A stretch of DNA of 64,000 nt, taken from NCBI RefSeq assembly GCF_009938225.1, contig NZ_AP019658.1, positions 806,001 to 870,000 on the forward strand. The letters run 5' to 3'. The stretch comes from Vibrio ponticus. Lineage in GTDB: Bacteria > Pseudomonadota > Gammaproteobacteria > Enterobacterales > Vibrionaceae. Positions 28,844 through 37,820 of the stretch are shown here, in pieces. How positions within the stretch are numbered: the stretch's first letter is position 1; each line of letters starts with the position of its first letter. Below the pieces are notes generated by a model. That model did not search any database. It saw only the letters and a program-made list of their open reading frames with translations, and was not told the DNA's origin. Position numbers and translations under genes: made by a program.

Positions 28844-30061
28844 TCAATCAAATTGGTAACTCTCAGGCACTACCACAATGCCATTGGGCGAAATGCGAAA
28901 ACGCTTGGCATCTTCGACTTCGTTGTAGCCAATGGTGGTATTTGCTGGAATCGATACATGTTTATCAATGATGCAATTTTTGAGTTGGCAGCCTTCACCG
29001 ACGTGAACATGGTTGAGCAAAATGCTGTCCGCAACTGTCGCACCATCATTAATATAAACGCAAGGTGAAATGATCGATCGCTGCACAGAACCGCCGGAAT
29101 TCACTACGCCATCAGCGATGATTGAGTTAATGAAAATCCCTTCATTGCCGGTTGCGGAGGATACGGTGCGAGCCGGTGGATATTGTGGCTCGTAGGTGCG
29201 AATTGCCCAGTCTCGTTGATAAAGATTCATCGGCGGAACCGGTTCTAATAGATCCATGTTTGCTTGGTAGTACGAGTCTATGGTTCCCACGTCGCGCCAA
29301 TAACAGTCTTTGGCTACACGACCCAACTCACCGCAGAAGTGGTAAGCGAAGACATCGCGGCTCTCAATCAGCTTTGGAATAACATCTTTACCAAAATCAT
29401 GGCTCGAATTTTCGCGGCTGGCATCGTCTTGAAGACACTCTTTGAGTACATCCGCATCAAACACATAGATTCCCATCGAAGCGAGGCTAAAACCCGGTTT
29501 ACCCGGCATAGTGGGCGGATCAATCGGCTTTTCAATAAAGTGGCTAATTTCACGTGATTCTTCGACATCAACCACACCAAACTGGTGCGCTTCATTTTGC
29601 GGTACTTCCATACAGGCAATAGTCAGTTTTGCACCAGTGCGTTTGTGCTCTTTGATCATCGCTGCGTAGTCCATGCGGTAAATGTGATCCCCCGATAACA
29701 CCACCACATACTTCGCCGAGCTGCGTTCTATCAGCCATAAATTGTGATAGATGGCATCGGCGGTGCCTTCATACCATTTTCCACCACCACGCATTTGAGG
29801 TGGCACGACTGAAATAAATTCGCCGAGTTCGGGGTTAAATAGTGACCAACCATCGCGAAGATGTTTTTGCAGAGAATGAGATTTGTATTGAGTAAGGACT
29901 AAAATTCGTCTTAGCCCTGAGTGAAGACAGTTGGTAAGGGTGAAATCAATAATGCGATATTTTCCCCCAAATGGTACCGCAGGTTTTGCTCTATCGTCAG
30001 TTAATGGGCTTAGGCGCGATCCTACGCCTCCAGCGAGTACCACAGTCAGTGTATCTTGCAT
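28844..30061 (-). CDS. glgC: Glucose-1-phosphate adenylyltransferase (ADP-glucose pyrophosphorylase)
   Basis: GlgC makes ADP-glucose from ATP and glucose 1-phosphate, the committed step of bacterial glycogen synthesis. The 405-residue protein has the nucleotidyl-transferase loop VLAGGVGSRLSPLTDDRAKPAVPFGG (split over residues 8-33), the substrate site FIEKP, and a left-handed beta helix at the C-terminus (GGSVQRSIIS...). AAGGAA precedes the ATG. It stands alone; glgA, glgB and glgP are not in the window, so it may be one of two GlgC copies in the genome, as Vibrio often have. Confidence 0.95.
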   Translation of the reverse strand: MQDTLTVVLAGGVGSRLSPLTDDRAKPAVPFGGKYRIIDFTLTNCLHSGLRRILVLTQYKSHSLQKHLRDGWSLFNPELGEFISVVPPQMRGGGKWYEGTADAIYHNLWLIERSSAKYVVVLSGDHIYRMDYAAMIKEHKRTGAKLTIACMEVPQNEAHQFGVVDVEESREISHFIEKPIDPPTMPGKPGFSLASMGIYVFDADVLKECLQDDASRENSSHDFGKDVIPKLIESRDVFAYHFCGELGRVAKDCYWRDVGTIDSYYQANMDLLEPVPPMNLYQRDWAIRTYEPQYPPARTVSSATGNEGIFINSIIADGVVNSGGSVQRSIISPCVYINDGATVADSILLNHVHVGEGCQLKNCIIDKHVSIPANTTIGYNEVEDAKRFRISPNGIVVVPESYQFD

Positions 30062-30390
30062 AATAATTCCTTAATGCGCCAGCATATCTAGACGTTGTGC
30101 CTAGCAAAGGTTAGTACAAGAAATAAGCCAAGTTGTAATCCCTTGTTTTACAACAATTACCGAAAAAATAAGGACTGAATTTGACTTGTTTAAGTGCAAA
30201 CGAAAAAGATAATGCACCAAGCTGGTGAACTATCAGTCATATCCTATTAAACCGTATGAACCGAGTATAATAATGTTTGGCTATAAGCACACATAGGGTT
30301 GATTATAAGCATTCAAGTGCTTATTTGAGGGGTGTGTGGGTGATTGCTCCGGTGATAGATCAATTCATCCTTCAAGTTGATCAAACAGTA
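30062..30390. other. Upstream region of glgC
   Basis: About 330 A/T-rich bases between glgC and the fruA terminator contain the glgC promoter region. I see no protein-coding frame and no known RNA element. Confidence 0.6.
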
Positions 30391-30421
30391 GAATAAAAAA
30401 AGCGCTTCAATTGAAGCGCTT
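30391..30421 (-). terminator. Terminator of the fru operon
   Basis: A perfect 22-base palindrome (arm AAGCGCTTCAA) is followed by seven T on the minus strand. It lies 28 bases past the fruA stop. Confidence 0.88.
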
Positions 30422-30448
30422 ATATAGTGGGGGTAGGAGCTAACGAAA

Positions 30449-32173
30449 TTACGCGGTTGCGGTTACTTTGTTATCGCGGCTTTTTAGGAACGCATAGGTA
30501 AAGCCTGTTAACGCTGTACCTGCAGCGATAGCAACCAAGTACATCAGTACTGGCGTAATCGCATTTGGGATAAGAAGAACAAATAGACCGCCGTGTGGTG
30601 CCATCAATTTCGCCCCAAACAGCATAGATAGTGCACCCGTTAACGCACCACCAGCCATACAAGACGGGATAACACGCATTGGATCTTTCGCCGCAAATGG
30701 AATCGCACCTTCAGAGATAAAGCATAGACCGAGAACAAACGATGCTTTGCCTGCTTCGCGCTCACTTGCTTCAAATTTCTCTTTCGCAAGGAAAGTGGCT
30801 AGACCCATACCCAGAGCAGGAACCATACCTGCCGCCATGATTGCAGCCATTGGTGCGTAAGTTTGTGATGCTAGTAGACCCACGCCAAAGGTGTAAGCCG
30901 CTTTGTTGATTGGACCACCAAGGTCAAAACACATCATAGCACCGAGAATCACACCAAGTAGTACTGCGTTAGCTGAACCCATGTTATTTAGGAACTCAGT
31001 CATCGCCGCCATGATGCCAGATACAGGACCACCAACGATGTAGATCATCACTAAGCCAGTAAATAAACTCGCAACAAACGGAATGATCAAAATAGGTTTG
31101 AGTGCTTCCATTGATTGCGGCAATTGCACTTTATCGGCAATGAATTTAGCGGCGTAACCGGCGATAAAACCAGCCGCGATACCACCAAGGAAGCCCGCAC
31201 CGGTCGAGCTTGCCAACATACCACCGATTAGACCCGGAGCTAGACCTGGGCGATCTGCGATAGAGAAGGCGATAAAGCCAGCCAAAACTGGAATCATTAG
31301 GGCGAATGCTGAACCGCCACCAATGGTCATCAGTGCTGCAGCCAGTGTGCCTTCTTCTTTAAACGCTTCGATACCAAAAACGAATGAAAGCGCGATAATC
31401 AAACCACCAGCAACCACCACAGGTAACATGTGCGATACACCGGTCATTAGGTGTTTGTAGACCCCTTTCTTCTCTTCGGTGTTATTGGCTGCACTTGATG
31501 CGCCAGAATGTTGGTACACGGTCGCTTGTTCAAACGCTTTATCCATCTCTTCAGAGGTTTTCTTTAGCGCTGGACCGGTTTTAGTGCGGTAAAGTTTTTT
31601 GCCGTTGAAGCGCTCAAGTGGCACTTCGATATCCGCGGCAATGATGACCAAATCGGCATCGGCAATTTCTTGGTCAGTCAGTTGGTTTTTAGCTCCAACA
31701 GAACCGCGCGTCTCTACTTTAATTTGGTGACCACGACGCTTACCTTCGTCTTCTAACGCTTCCGCAGCCATAAAGGTGTGGGCAACGCCTGTTGGACAAG
31801 CGGTGATAGCGACAATCTTTTTCGCGCTAGTATTCGCACCTTCTGTTACCGTGTCACTTACCTCAAGTGTCTGAGCGGTATCCGCACTCTGTTTTATAAC
31901 CAGTTCCGCATTATCAATGACTTGCTCAATCGATACGCGAGCCAGTTTTTTACCCACGAAACGGGAATCGTCAACGGCACGGTTGGCTGCAATCAAGACA
32001 AAATCGCTTTGTTCGATTTGTTCTTGGCTAACAGGTGTCGCGTCAATTACTTCTGACTGACATTCAATATGGGCTGTCCAACCCAGTGACTGTGCGGCTT
32101 TTTCAAGAAGTCCGGCAGCGATGATGCTGTTGGCAACACCACTTGGACAAGCTGTAATAATGGTTACGTTCAT
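30449..32173 (-). CDS. fruA: Fructose PTS enzyme IIBC
   Basis: FruA is the membrane permease of the fructose phosphotransferase system; it imports fructose and delivers fructose 1-phosphate. The 574 residues hold a degenerate IIB' domain (residues 1-100), a functional IIB domain starting ITACPTGVAHTFMAAEAL (phospho-cysteine) and an IIC domain with eight to ten TM helices from about residue 235. The layout B'-B-C is that of E. coli FruA. It is the last gene of fruB-fruK-fruA, 28 bases after fruK, and is followed by a terminator. Confidence 0.96.
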   Translation of the reverse strand: MNVTIITACPSGVANSIIAAGLLEKAAQSLGWTAHIECQSEVIDATPVSQEQIEQSDFVLIAANRAVDDSRFVGKKLARVSIEQVIDNAELVIKQSADTAQTLEVSDTVTEGANTSAKKIVAITACPTGVAHTFMAAEALEDEGKRRGHQIKVETRGSVGAKNQLTDQEIADADLVIIAADIEVPLERFNGKKLYRTKTGPALKKTSEEMDKAFEQATVYQHSGASSAANNTEEKKGVYKHLMTGVSHMLPVVVAGGLIIALSFVFGIEAFKEEGTLAAALMTIGGGSAFALMIPVLAGFIAFSIADRPGLAPGLIGGMLASSTGAGFLGGIAAGFIAGYAAKFIADKVQLPQSMEALKPILIIPFVASLFTGLVMIYIVGGPVSGIMAAMTEFLNNMGSANAVLLGVILGAMMCFDLGGPINKAAYTFGVGLLASQTYAPMAAIMAAGMVPALGMGLATFLAKEKFEASEREAGKASFVLGLCFISEGAIPFAAKDPMRVIPSCMAGGALTGALSMLFGAKLMAPHGGLFVLLIPNAITPVLMYLVAIAAGTALTGFTYAFLKSRDNKVTATA

Positions 32174-32201
32174 AACATCGACCTTTTGTTATTCGAGTAA
32201 T

Positions 32202-33155
32202 TTATTCATCGTCTAGAGACGAAATTGGATTAAGCTCAGTTTTGTTTATAAGTTGTTGTAGTGCAGATAAATCGTTAATGCCGACACCAACTTGGCTTAC
32301 CGCCATGGCAGAAAGTGCAGTAGCGAATTGCAGCAGTTGGGGGTTGTCCATTTGCTGCATATGACCCCAGCACATACCTGCGACGAGCGTATCGCCAGCG
32401 CCTACGGTACTTACCACCTCCATTTTTGGTGGTTGAGCAGAGAGCCATTCTGATTGGTTAAGCCACATCACGCCTTTAGCACCCAGCGAAACCACAACAT
32501 TTTCAATGCCAGTGCGGCTTAGCTCTTCAGCAACTTCGATGATCTCTTGGCGCGTATTGATGTCACGACCAATAAATTCAGCCAATTCTTCATCATTCGG
32601 TTTGATTAGCCATGGTGTTGCGCTTAAACCGGCTTTCAGTGCTGCACGACTTGAATCAAACAACACTTTTTTGCCGCGCTGCTGTAAAAACTCAATCCAC
32701 TGAGCGCATTGTTCTGGTGTCACACCTTGCGGTAGGCTGCCAGCAAAAACGAAGTATTCATGTTGCTGGCAAAGTGTCTCTAGCGTCTTTTCAAACGCTT
32801 CAATGGCTTGCGCGTCAACAGCTACACCCGGGAAGTTGATATCGCTTACTGTGCCATCTTGCTCGACGAGTTTTACATTGATGCGAGTTGAGCCTTTTAC
32901 ACGCACGAAATGATCATTTGCGTTGATTTGCTCAAACAGTTGGCAAAATAGCTCTTGGTTGTCTTCACCAAGAAACCCGGTAACAGTTACTTGAGCGCCA
33001 AGATCTGATAATACTTTAGCAACGTTCACACCTTTACCTGCGGCATGAAAATCACTGCGGTTCACGAGACTGACACTGCCGGTATTGAGCGTATTTAGTG
33101 AGCCAGTGAGATCGAGCGCCGGGTTTAGTGTGATAGTAACGACTTTATTATTCAT
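32202..33155 (-). CDS. fruK: 1-phosphofructokinase
   Basis: FruK phosphorylates fructose 1-phosphate to fructose 1,6-bisphosphate with ATP. It belongs to the PfkB/ribokinase family: TITLNPALDLTG at the start, FHAAGKGVNVAKVL near residue 37 and the C-terminal anion hole VGAGDTLVAGM. The length of 317 is near the usual 312. AAGGAA precedes the ATG. It lies nine bases after fruB. It removes the inducer fructose 1-phosphate that FruR responds to, so it also feeds into regulation. Confidence 0.96.
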   Translation of the reverse strand: MNNKVVTITLNPALDLTGSLNTLNTGSVSLVNRSDFHAAGKGVNVAKVLSDLGAQVTVTGFLGEDNQELFCQLFEQINANDHFVRVKGSTRINVKLVEQDGTVSDINFPGVAVDAQAIEAFEKTLETLCQQHEYFVFAGSLPQGVTPEQCAQWIEFLQQRGKKVLFDSSRAALKAGLSATPWLIKPNDEELAEFIGRDINTRQEIIEVAEELSRTGIENVVVSLGAKGVMWLNQSEWLSAQPPKMEVVSTVGAGDTLVAGMCWGHMQQMDNPQLLQFATALSAMAVSQVGVGINDLSALQQLINKTELNPISSLDDE

Positions 33156-33164
33156 ATCCGTTCC

Positions 33165-34319
33165 TTAACCTTCACCAAGACCAGATTGAATTGCACTGCC
33201 AATCGCTTCTAGCGCTAAGCCCGCGTCGTCACCGTTGGCAATAAACTCAAGTTGGTGACCATGTTTGACGCCAAGACCAATCACTTTCATTAGACTTTTT
33301 GCGTTAACAGGTTTGCTGTCGCTATCTAAGTTGCGCACGGTAATCGCACTGTCGAATTTCTTGGCACAAGCAACCAGCATTGCGCCTGGACGAGCGTGCA
33401 GACCGTGTGCGTTACGAATCTTAAATACCGCTGAATTGGCTGCCGTCTCTTCATTTGTTTGCGTCGCCACGTCAATGCCAGTTTCGGCATCAGGCGTGAA
33501 TAGGGCGATCAAATCATTCGCAGACTTACCGATTAGTGACGCAATATTCTTGTTGGCGACGAGTTCAGTAACAATACCAAGTTGTTTACGGTGCGCATCG
33601 TTACAGCCGGCAAAGGTGATTAACGCGCTGACACTCTTGTCATCTAGCTGGCACTGATTAGCCGTAGTGACAAAAGCCATACCGGTTTTATTCACACCTT
33701 TGTTGGAGCTAACCAGCCAAACGCCTTGACCAAGATGCGTCGGTGTTTTTGCAACGATGTCGGCAACGAACTCAGTGCCAACACTACCGGAGTTCTTCAA
33801 CAAACCTGCTGACACTGCTGCCATTTGGATCATGTCGCTAGCAGGGAAGTCTAATTGGATGTGGCTTGCATCAAAGTCGATGTTGAACTGGGTTTCACCA
33901 TTCAACAGTGAGATGATTTGTACCGCACTTTTGGCATTTTGCAGAGCCTGTTCAACGCCATCGTCACCAAGCACTTTTGTTAACTGTTTTAGGATGCCTA
34001 AGTGCTCATCACTTTTCGCAGCAATACCAATCGCAAGGTAAACCGTATTGCCATCGCCCCAATCAACGCCATTAGGAAAGTGCGCAATCGCAACGCCCGT
34101 TTGCTTAACTAAATCACGGGTATCTGTAGTGCCATGTGGAATAGCAATACCGTTGCCAAGAAACGTTGAGTTTTGTGCTTCGCGCGCTTGCATGCCTGAT
34201 AAGTAATTTGATTCAACCAAACCTTTGTTGGTCAACTGATCTGCAAGGAATGCAATAGCTGATTGCTTGTCCTGATGTGCTTGATTAAGCGTAATGTCTT
34301 GGATGGAAAGCTTTAGCAT
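33165..34319 (-). CDS. fruB: Fructose PTS diphosphoryl transfer protein (IIA-FPr)
   Basis: FruB passes phosphate from enzyme I through its HPr-like domain and IIA domain to FruA. The 384-residue product has IIA at residues 1-145 with the active histidine in GIAIPHGT, a middle domain, and a C-terminal HPr-like domain with the active histidine in HGLHARPGAM. It is first in the operon. GAGG lies seven bases before the ATG. The upstream region contains FruR operators and the divergent regulator gene. Confidence 0.96.
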   Translation of the reverse strand: MLKLSIQDITLNQAHQDKQSAIAFLADQLTNKGLVESNYLSGMQAREAQNSTFLGNGIAIPHGTTDTRDLVKQTGVAIAHFPNGVDWGDGNTVYLAIGIAAKSDEHLGILKQLTKVLGDDGVEQALQNAKSAVQIISLLNGETQFNIDFDASHIQLDFPASDMIQMAAVSAGLLKNSGSVGTEFVADIVAKTPTHLGQGVWLVSSNKGVNKTGMAFVTTANQCQLDDKSVSALITFAGCNDAHRKQLGIVTELVANKNIASLIGKSANDLIALFTPDAETGIDVATQTNEETAANSAVFKIRNAHGLHARPGAMLVACAKKFDSAITVRNLDSDSKPVNAKSLMKVIGLGVKHGHQLEFIANGDDAGLALEAIGSAIQSGLGEG

Positions 34320-34350
34320 ATGAGCCTCGTTATCTGTGTATTCGACATAA

Positions 34351-34366
34351 GCTGAACCGATTCAGC
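34351..34366. promoter_or_regulatory. FruR/Cra operator 1 (fruB-proximal)
   Basis: The near-palindrome GCTGAACCGATTCAGC matches the Cra/FruR consensus TGAA-CG-TTCA. It lies 32 bases before the fruB start codon, where it can control the fru operon. The assignment is inferred from consensus and context. Confidence 0.75.
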
Positions 34367-34462
34367 TTTAACTTAAAAAAATTCAGCAAACGCTGGTAAG
34401 TTTAGTAGAAGTTGCGACAACCACTACATTTTGCAACTTTGCTGAATCCTTTCATCTTTTAT

Positions 34463-34478
34463 GCTGTATCGATTCAGC
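34463..34478. promoter_or_regulatory. FruR/Cra operator 2 (fruR-proximal)
   Basis: GCTGTATCGATTCAGC has the same core as operator 1. It ends one base before a perfect TATAAT, so it would sit in the spacer of the fruR promoter and allow autoregulation. A weaker copy, GCTGAATCCTTTCATC, lies at 34441-34456, two helical turns upstream. Confidence 0.72.
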
Positions 34479-34479
34479 A

Positions 34480-34485
34480 TATAAT
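34480..34485 (+). promoter_or_regulatory. Likely -10 box of the fruR promoter
   Basis: An exact TATAAT hexamer lies 63 bases before the fruR ATG. The matching -35 position (about 34457-34462, TTTTAT) is poor, as is common for promoters under activator or repressor control. Confidence 0.5.
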
Positions 34486-34548
34486 GCAAATAAGTTAGCG
34501 ATCATCGTTTTTAAACTTTGATCTAATCCACAGAATATCGGATCGATC

Positions 34549-35529
34549 ATGACCTTAGATGAAATTGCCAAGTTAGCGGGCGTTTCAAAAACAACTGCAA
34601 GCTATGTCATAAACGGCAAGGCTCAGCAGTACCGCATTAGCCAGAAAACCCAGCAGAAAGTGATGGCAGTTGTAGAACAGTATAACTACCGACCAGATGT
34701 CGCTGCGAGTTCGTTACGTGTCGGTAGTAGTCGATCATTTGGATTGATAATTCCGGATCTCGAAAACACCAGTTATGCACGATTGGCGAAATTGCTTGAA
34801 CAGAACTCCCGTAAAGCCGGGTATCAAATCTTGATAGCGTGTTCAGATGACGATGCTGACATTGAACGTTCAGTTGTTGAGGCATTAGTCAGTCGTAAAG
34901 TAGACGCGCTATTTGTCGCCAGCAGTATTCCGGACGCCAATGAGTTCTATCTCGCATTACAGCAGCGCGGCACGCCAGTGGTTGCGATAGACCGTCCTTT
35001 AGATGATGAACACTTCTGCTGTGTAATGAGCGAAGATTTTGATGGTGCTTATGAGCTTGCTCAATCGATAGTGTCTGAGCGAGTATCTACCATAGGTATT
35101 ATTGGCGCTTTGCCTGAATTGACTATTTCGACGGTTCGAGAGCAAGGTATTCGCTCTGTCGCAAAAGAGCAGGGGCTCGAGGTTCAAGTGGGCTATGGCG
35201 ACCACTTTAATCGCGAAGAAGGCAAACGTATCTTTGCTGATTGGGTGAGCCAAGGTAAGGTCCCTGAGGCGGTGATCACTACGTCCTATACCTTGCTAGA
35301 GGGCGTACTGGATGAATTGCTCAAGCATCCAGAGCTAACTACAAAGATTAAGCTTGCAACGTTTGGTGACAATCGTTTGTTAGATTTCTTACCCTTCAAA
35401 GTGAACTCATTGTCACAACAGTTCGAAATCATCGCCGATAGTGCTTTGGCATTGGCATTAAATGCAGCCGCTAAACGCTACGAAGCAGGTGTCGAGTTGG
35501 TGCCAAGGCATCTCAACGTGCGCGAATAA
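34549..35529 (+). CDS. fruR: Catabolite repressor/activator FruR (Cra), LacI family
   Basis: FruR is a LacI-family DNA-binding regulator responding to fructose 1-phosphate. The N-terminal helix-turn-helix is MTLDEIAKLAGVSKTTASYV, followed by the hinge helix (YRPDVAASSLR) and a periplasmic-binding-protein-like effector domain with VDALFVAS and FGDNRLLDFLPFKVNS. The 326-residue length fits Cra (334). It is divergent from fruBKA, with operators in the 229-base gap. In V. cholerae this protein is reported to activate the fru operon with fructose 1-phosphate, unlike E. coli Cra; whether that holds here is inference. Confidence 0.94.
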   Translation: MTLDEIAKLAGVSKTTASYVINGKAQQYRISQKTQQKVMAVVEQYNYRPDVAASSLRVGSSRSFGLIIPDLENTSYARLAKLLEQNSRKAGYQILIACSDDDADIERSVVEALVSRKVDALFVASSIPDANEFYLALQQRGTPVVAIDRPLDDEHFCCVMSEDFDGAYELAQSIVSERVSTIGIIGALPELTISTVREQGIRSVAKEQGLEVQVGYGDHFNREEGKRIFADWVSQGKVPEAVITTSYTLLEGVLDELLKHPELTTKIKLATFGDNRLLDFLPFKVNSLSQQFEIIADSALALALNAAAKRYEAGVELVPRHLNVRE

Positions 35530-35576
35530 CGCTTTTATATAGCATTCATACAGAACTAATCGTTCAGTAAAAGATA

Positions 35577-35596
35577 GCCCCGCATAAAGCGGGGCT
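35577..35596. terminator. Hairpin between fruR and chemoreceptor gene
   Basis: The GC-rich stem AGCCCCGC/GCGGGGCT with a short loop lies between convergent genes. The flanking T-runs are short on both strands, so it is a moderate candidate for a shared terminator. Confidence 0.6.
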
Positions 35597-35620
35597 TGTG
35601 TTTAGGCTAAGGTGCAAGGA

Positions 35621-37501
35621 TTAGTGTTTAAACATATGCACTTGTTCATTGAGACGCACCGCAATCTGGCGTAAATCTTCAGAGAGTGAGCGAGAGTTAT
35701 GCGCTTCTTGGCTGAGGTGGGTAGAAATATCGCTCACTTGCTGAATATTTTTGCTCACTTCTTCCGTTACTGTTCGTTGCTCTGAAGCGGCATTGGAAAT
35801 GTGTGATGCCATCTCAGATATCTGTTGAATCGAAATGGTGATTTTCTCAAGCGCTTCAGTGGCGTCGTTAGCATCTTCAACGCTAGAAGAAGCTAAGTCG
35901 CGGCTACGAGTCATCGAATCGACCGCTTCAACACTGTTTTTCTGCAAGCTTTCGATCATTTCACGAATTTCAACCGTTGAGCTGTGGGTGCGTTGCGATA
36001 ATACGCGTACCTCATCCGCCACTACGGCAAAGCCGCGACCTTGATCACCTGCTCGAGCGGCTTCAATCGCTGCGTTCAGTGCTAGCAAGTTAGTTTGCTC
36101 GGCGATATCACTGATGGTTGATGTGATGGTGTTAATGTCTTGAGCATTCTTCTCCAATTGACCAATCACTTTCGCTGCATTCTCAAGTTGAGAGGCGAGG
36201 TTAGTAATAGAGTCCTGGTTACGGCGAATCACTCGTTTACCTTGGTCGCAGTGCTCGGTAGAGCTTAGTGCAGAATCGGCGGTTTGTTTTGCGTTGCTCG
36301 CCACTTCTTCTGCCGCTGCAGACATTTCGTGTACCGCGGTGGCAATTTGAGAGACTTCGTTTAGTTGCGTCGCCAACGAGTCACTTAAACCAATCGCTTG
36401 TTTGGTGCTCACTTCAGATTGATTACCTAAATTCTTCGAAGAATTTGAAATATCTTGAACAATCTCTTGAAGTTTAGCGATAAAGGCATTGACTTGCTCT
36501 GCTAATATACCAATCTCATCCTTCGTTTTGACTTCAATACGCTTGGTTAAATCCCCGTTGCCTTCAGCAAGATCTTTCATCGAATTGCTGAGGTTATTCA
36601 GTGGCGATAGAGCTTTCTTAACAATAACCAATGCGATGATCGCAATAAGTAAAACTTGCACTAACCCCATAATAATTAATTGACCAAGTAGTTCTTCTTG
36701 TGAAGCAAAAGCATGTTGCTTGTCAATCACGATGGTGTAGTACCAGTCGGTATTTGGTACGGATTCGGATGTGATTAATACGTCTTTATCAGAAATAATG
36801 GTTTCAACAAGTTCGCGACTTTGAGCCAATTTCGTAATTTGGCTTGCGCTTAAATCTGGCGAGATATTTTCAATACCTTTTAAGGTTAAATCGTGATTTT
36901 TGTGCGCAACGATTTTACCTTTACTATTGGTAATAAACGCTTCAACCCCCGGCTGTTTTAAATCAACTACGTCACTGACGAGGTTGTCAATTTCAACGTC
37001 GGCACCCAGCACGCCCCCCACTTTACCTTCGGTAAATGGCAGAGCAATGGTCATGATTAGGCGGTTCGATTGAACGTCAAAGTAGGGCTCGGTGATATTT
37101 AGACCGTTGATACGCATGGTGTCTTTGTACCAGTCGCGTTCACGCGGGTCGTAGCCTTCTGGTACACCGAGGTCAATACCAAGAATGAATTGAGCGTCAT
37201 TGAGACCCGCGTAGGCAACACGGAAATCTCCCGCTTTTGAAGCGGTGGCAAGATAAGCTTTTGCTTGAGTCGGATCGATAAAAGCGTCAGAGGTAGACCG
37301 TACAACATTGATTTTAGCTTTTATCCATTGATCCATGCTCGTGACACTGCCATTGAGCAAAGTCGAAGCATATTGATTAATAGAGCGGGTTGTCTCATCA
37401 AATATTTGTTTGCCCGTTATATAAGTTTGGGCAGTAGTCATCAGCAGAATAGCGAGAACAAAAGCGATAGTAAGTTTATTTTTTATTGATAGCGCAGACA
37501 T
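35621..37501 (-). CDS. Methyl-accepting chemotaxis protein with dCache domain (copy 1)
   Basis: This 626-residue chemoreceptor has TM1 at about residues 9-29, a periplasmic double-Cache domain to about 270, TM2 (about 275-295), HAMP and a cytoplasmic signalling domain with the conserved tip [18 protein letters not shown]. The Cache domain has the pattern Y-D-P-R-E-R-D-W-Y, then EPYFD and GADVEID, which matches the motif known for amino-acid-binding dCache sensors. It should therefore sense an amino acid or related amine. No C-terminal methylation-enzyme tether pentapeptide is seen. A second receptor of the same length lies next to it. Confidence 0.92.
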   Translation of the reverse strand: MSALSIKNKLTIAFVLAILLMTTAQTYITGKQIFDETTRSINQYASTLLNGSVTSMDQWIKAKINVVRSTSDAFIDPTQAKAYLATASKAGDFRVAYAGLNDAQFILGIDLGVPEGYDPRERDWYKDTMRINGLNITEPYFDVQSNRLIMTIALPFTEGKVGGVLGADVEIDNLVSDVVDLKQPGVEAFITNSKGKIVAHKNHDLTLKGIENISPDLSASQITKLAQSRELVETIISDKDVLITSESVPNTDWYYTIVIDKQHAFASQEELLGQLIIMGLVQVLLIAIIALVIVKKALSPLNNLSNSMKDLAEGNGDLTKRIEVKTKDEIGILAEQVNAFIAKLQEIVQDISNSSKNLGNQSEVSTKQAIGLSDSLATQLNEVSQIATAVHEMSAAAEEVASNAKQTADSALSSTEHCDQGKRVIRRNQDSITNLASQLENAAKVIGQLEKNAQDINTITSTISDIAEQTNLLALNAAIEAARAGDQGRGFAVVADEVRVLSQRTHSSTVEIREMIESLQKNSVEAVDSMTRSRDLASSSVEDANDATEALEKITISIQQISEMASHISNAASEQRTVTEEVSKNIQQVSDISTHLSQEAHNSRSLSEDLRQIAVRLNEQVHMFKH

Positions 37502-37778
37502 AGGTATTTTCCAATACTCGACAGGTAATCGGTGTGAGAATATCAGAGGCTAAAAAGCTACCTGTAGGAAATTTCTTATATGTATGATCGTACTCCCAAT
37601 AATGTTTCTGGCTTATGGCTCGCAAAGTGTAAAGATAAATATTTTTACACTGTAGTACCGAGTTTGATTGAATTTATAAAAGATGTGGCTGTTTTTTTAT
37701 ATGCAACGAACGGAAAATGAAATAATAAAAAATAACTGATAACAATTTACATAATAGAAACAATAGTTACCCTAGATA
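37502..37778. other. Region between the tandem chemoreceptor genes
   Basis: This A/T-rich stretch precedes the downstream chemoreceptor gene and carries its promoter region. I see no coding frame or known RNA element. Confidence 0.55.
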
Positions 37779-37803
37779 TAAAAAAGCCCTGCATTGCAGG
37801 GCT
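37779..37803 (-). terminator. Terminator after chemoreceptor copy 2
   Basis: The stem AGCCCTGCA/TGCAGGGCT is followed on the minus strand by six T. It lies 17 bases past the stop, so the two chemoreceptor genes are probably transcribed separately. Confidence 0.85.
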
Positions 37804-37820
37804 CGTTGAGTGTAAAAATT

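Noticed and set aside
28623..28847. Minus-strand frame between glgC and alcohol dehydrogenase
   Set aside because: It overlaps the glgC terminator, lacks a ribosome site and has no protein-like conservation signal.
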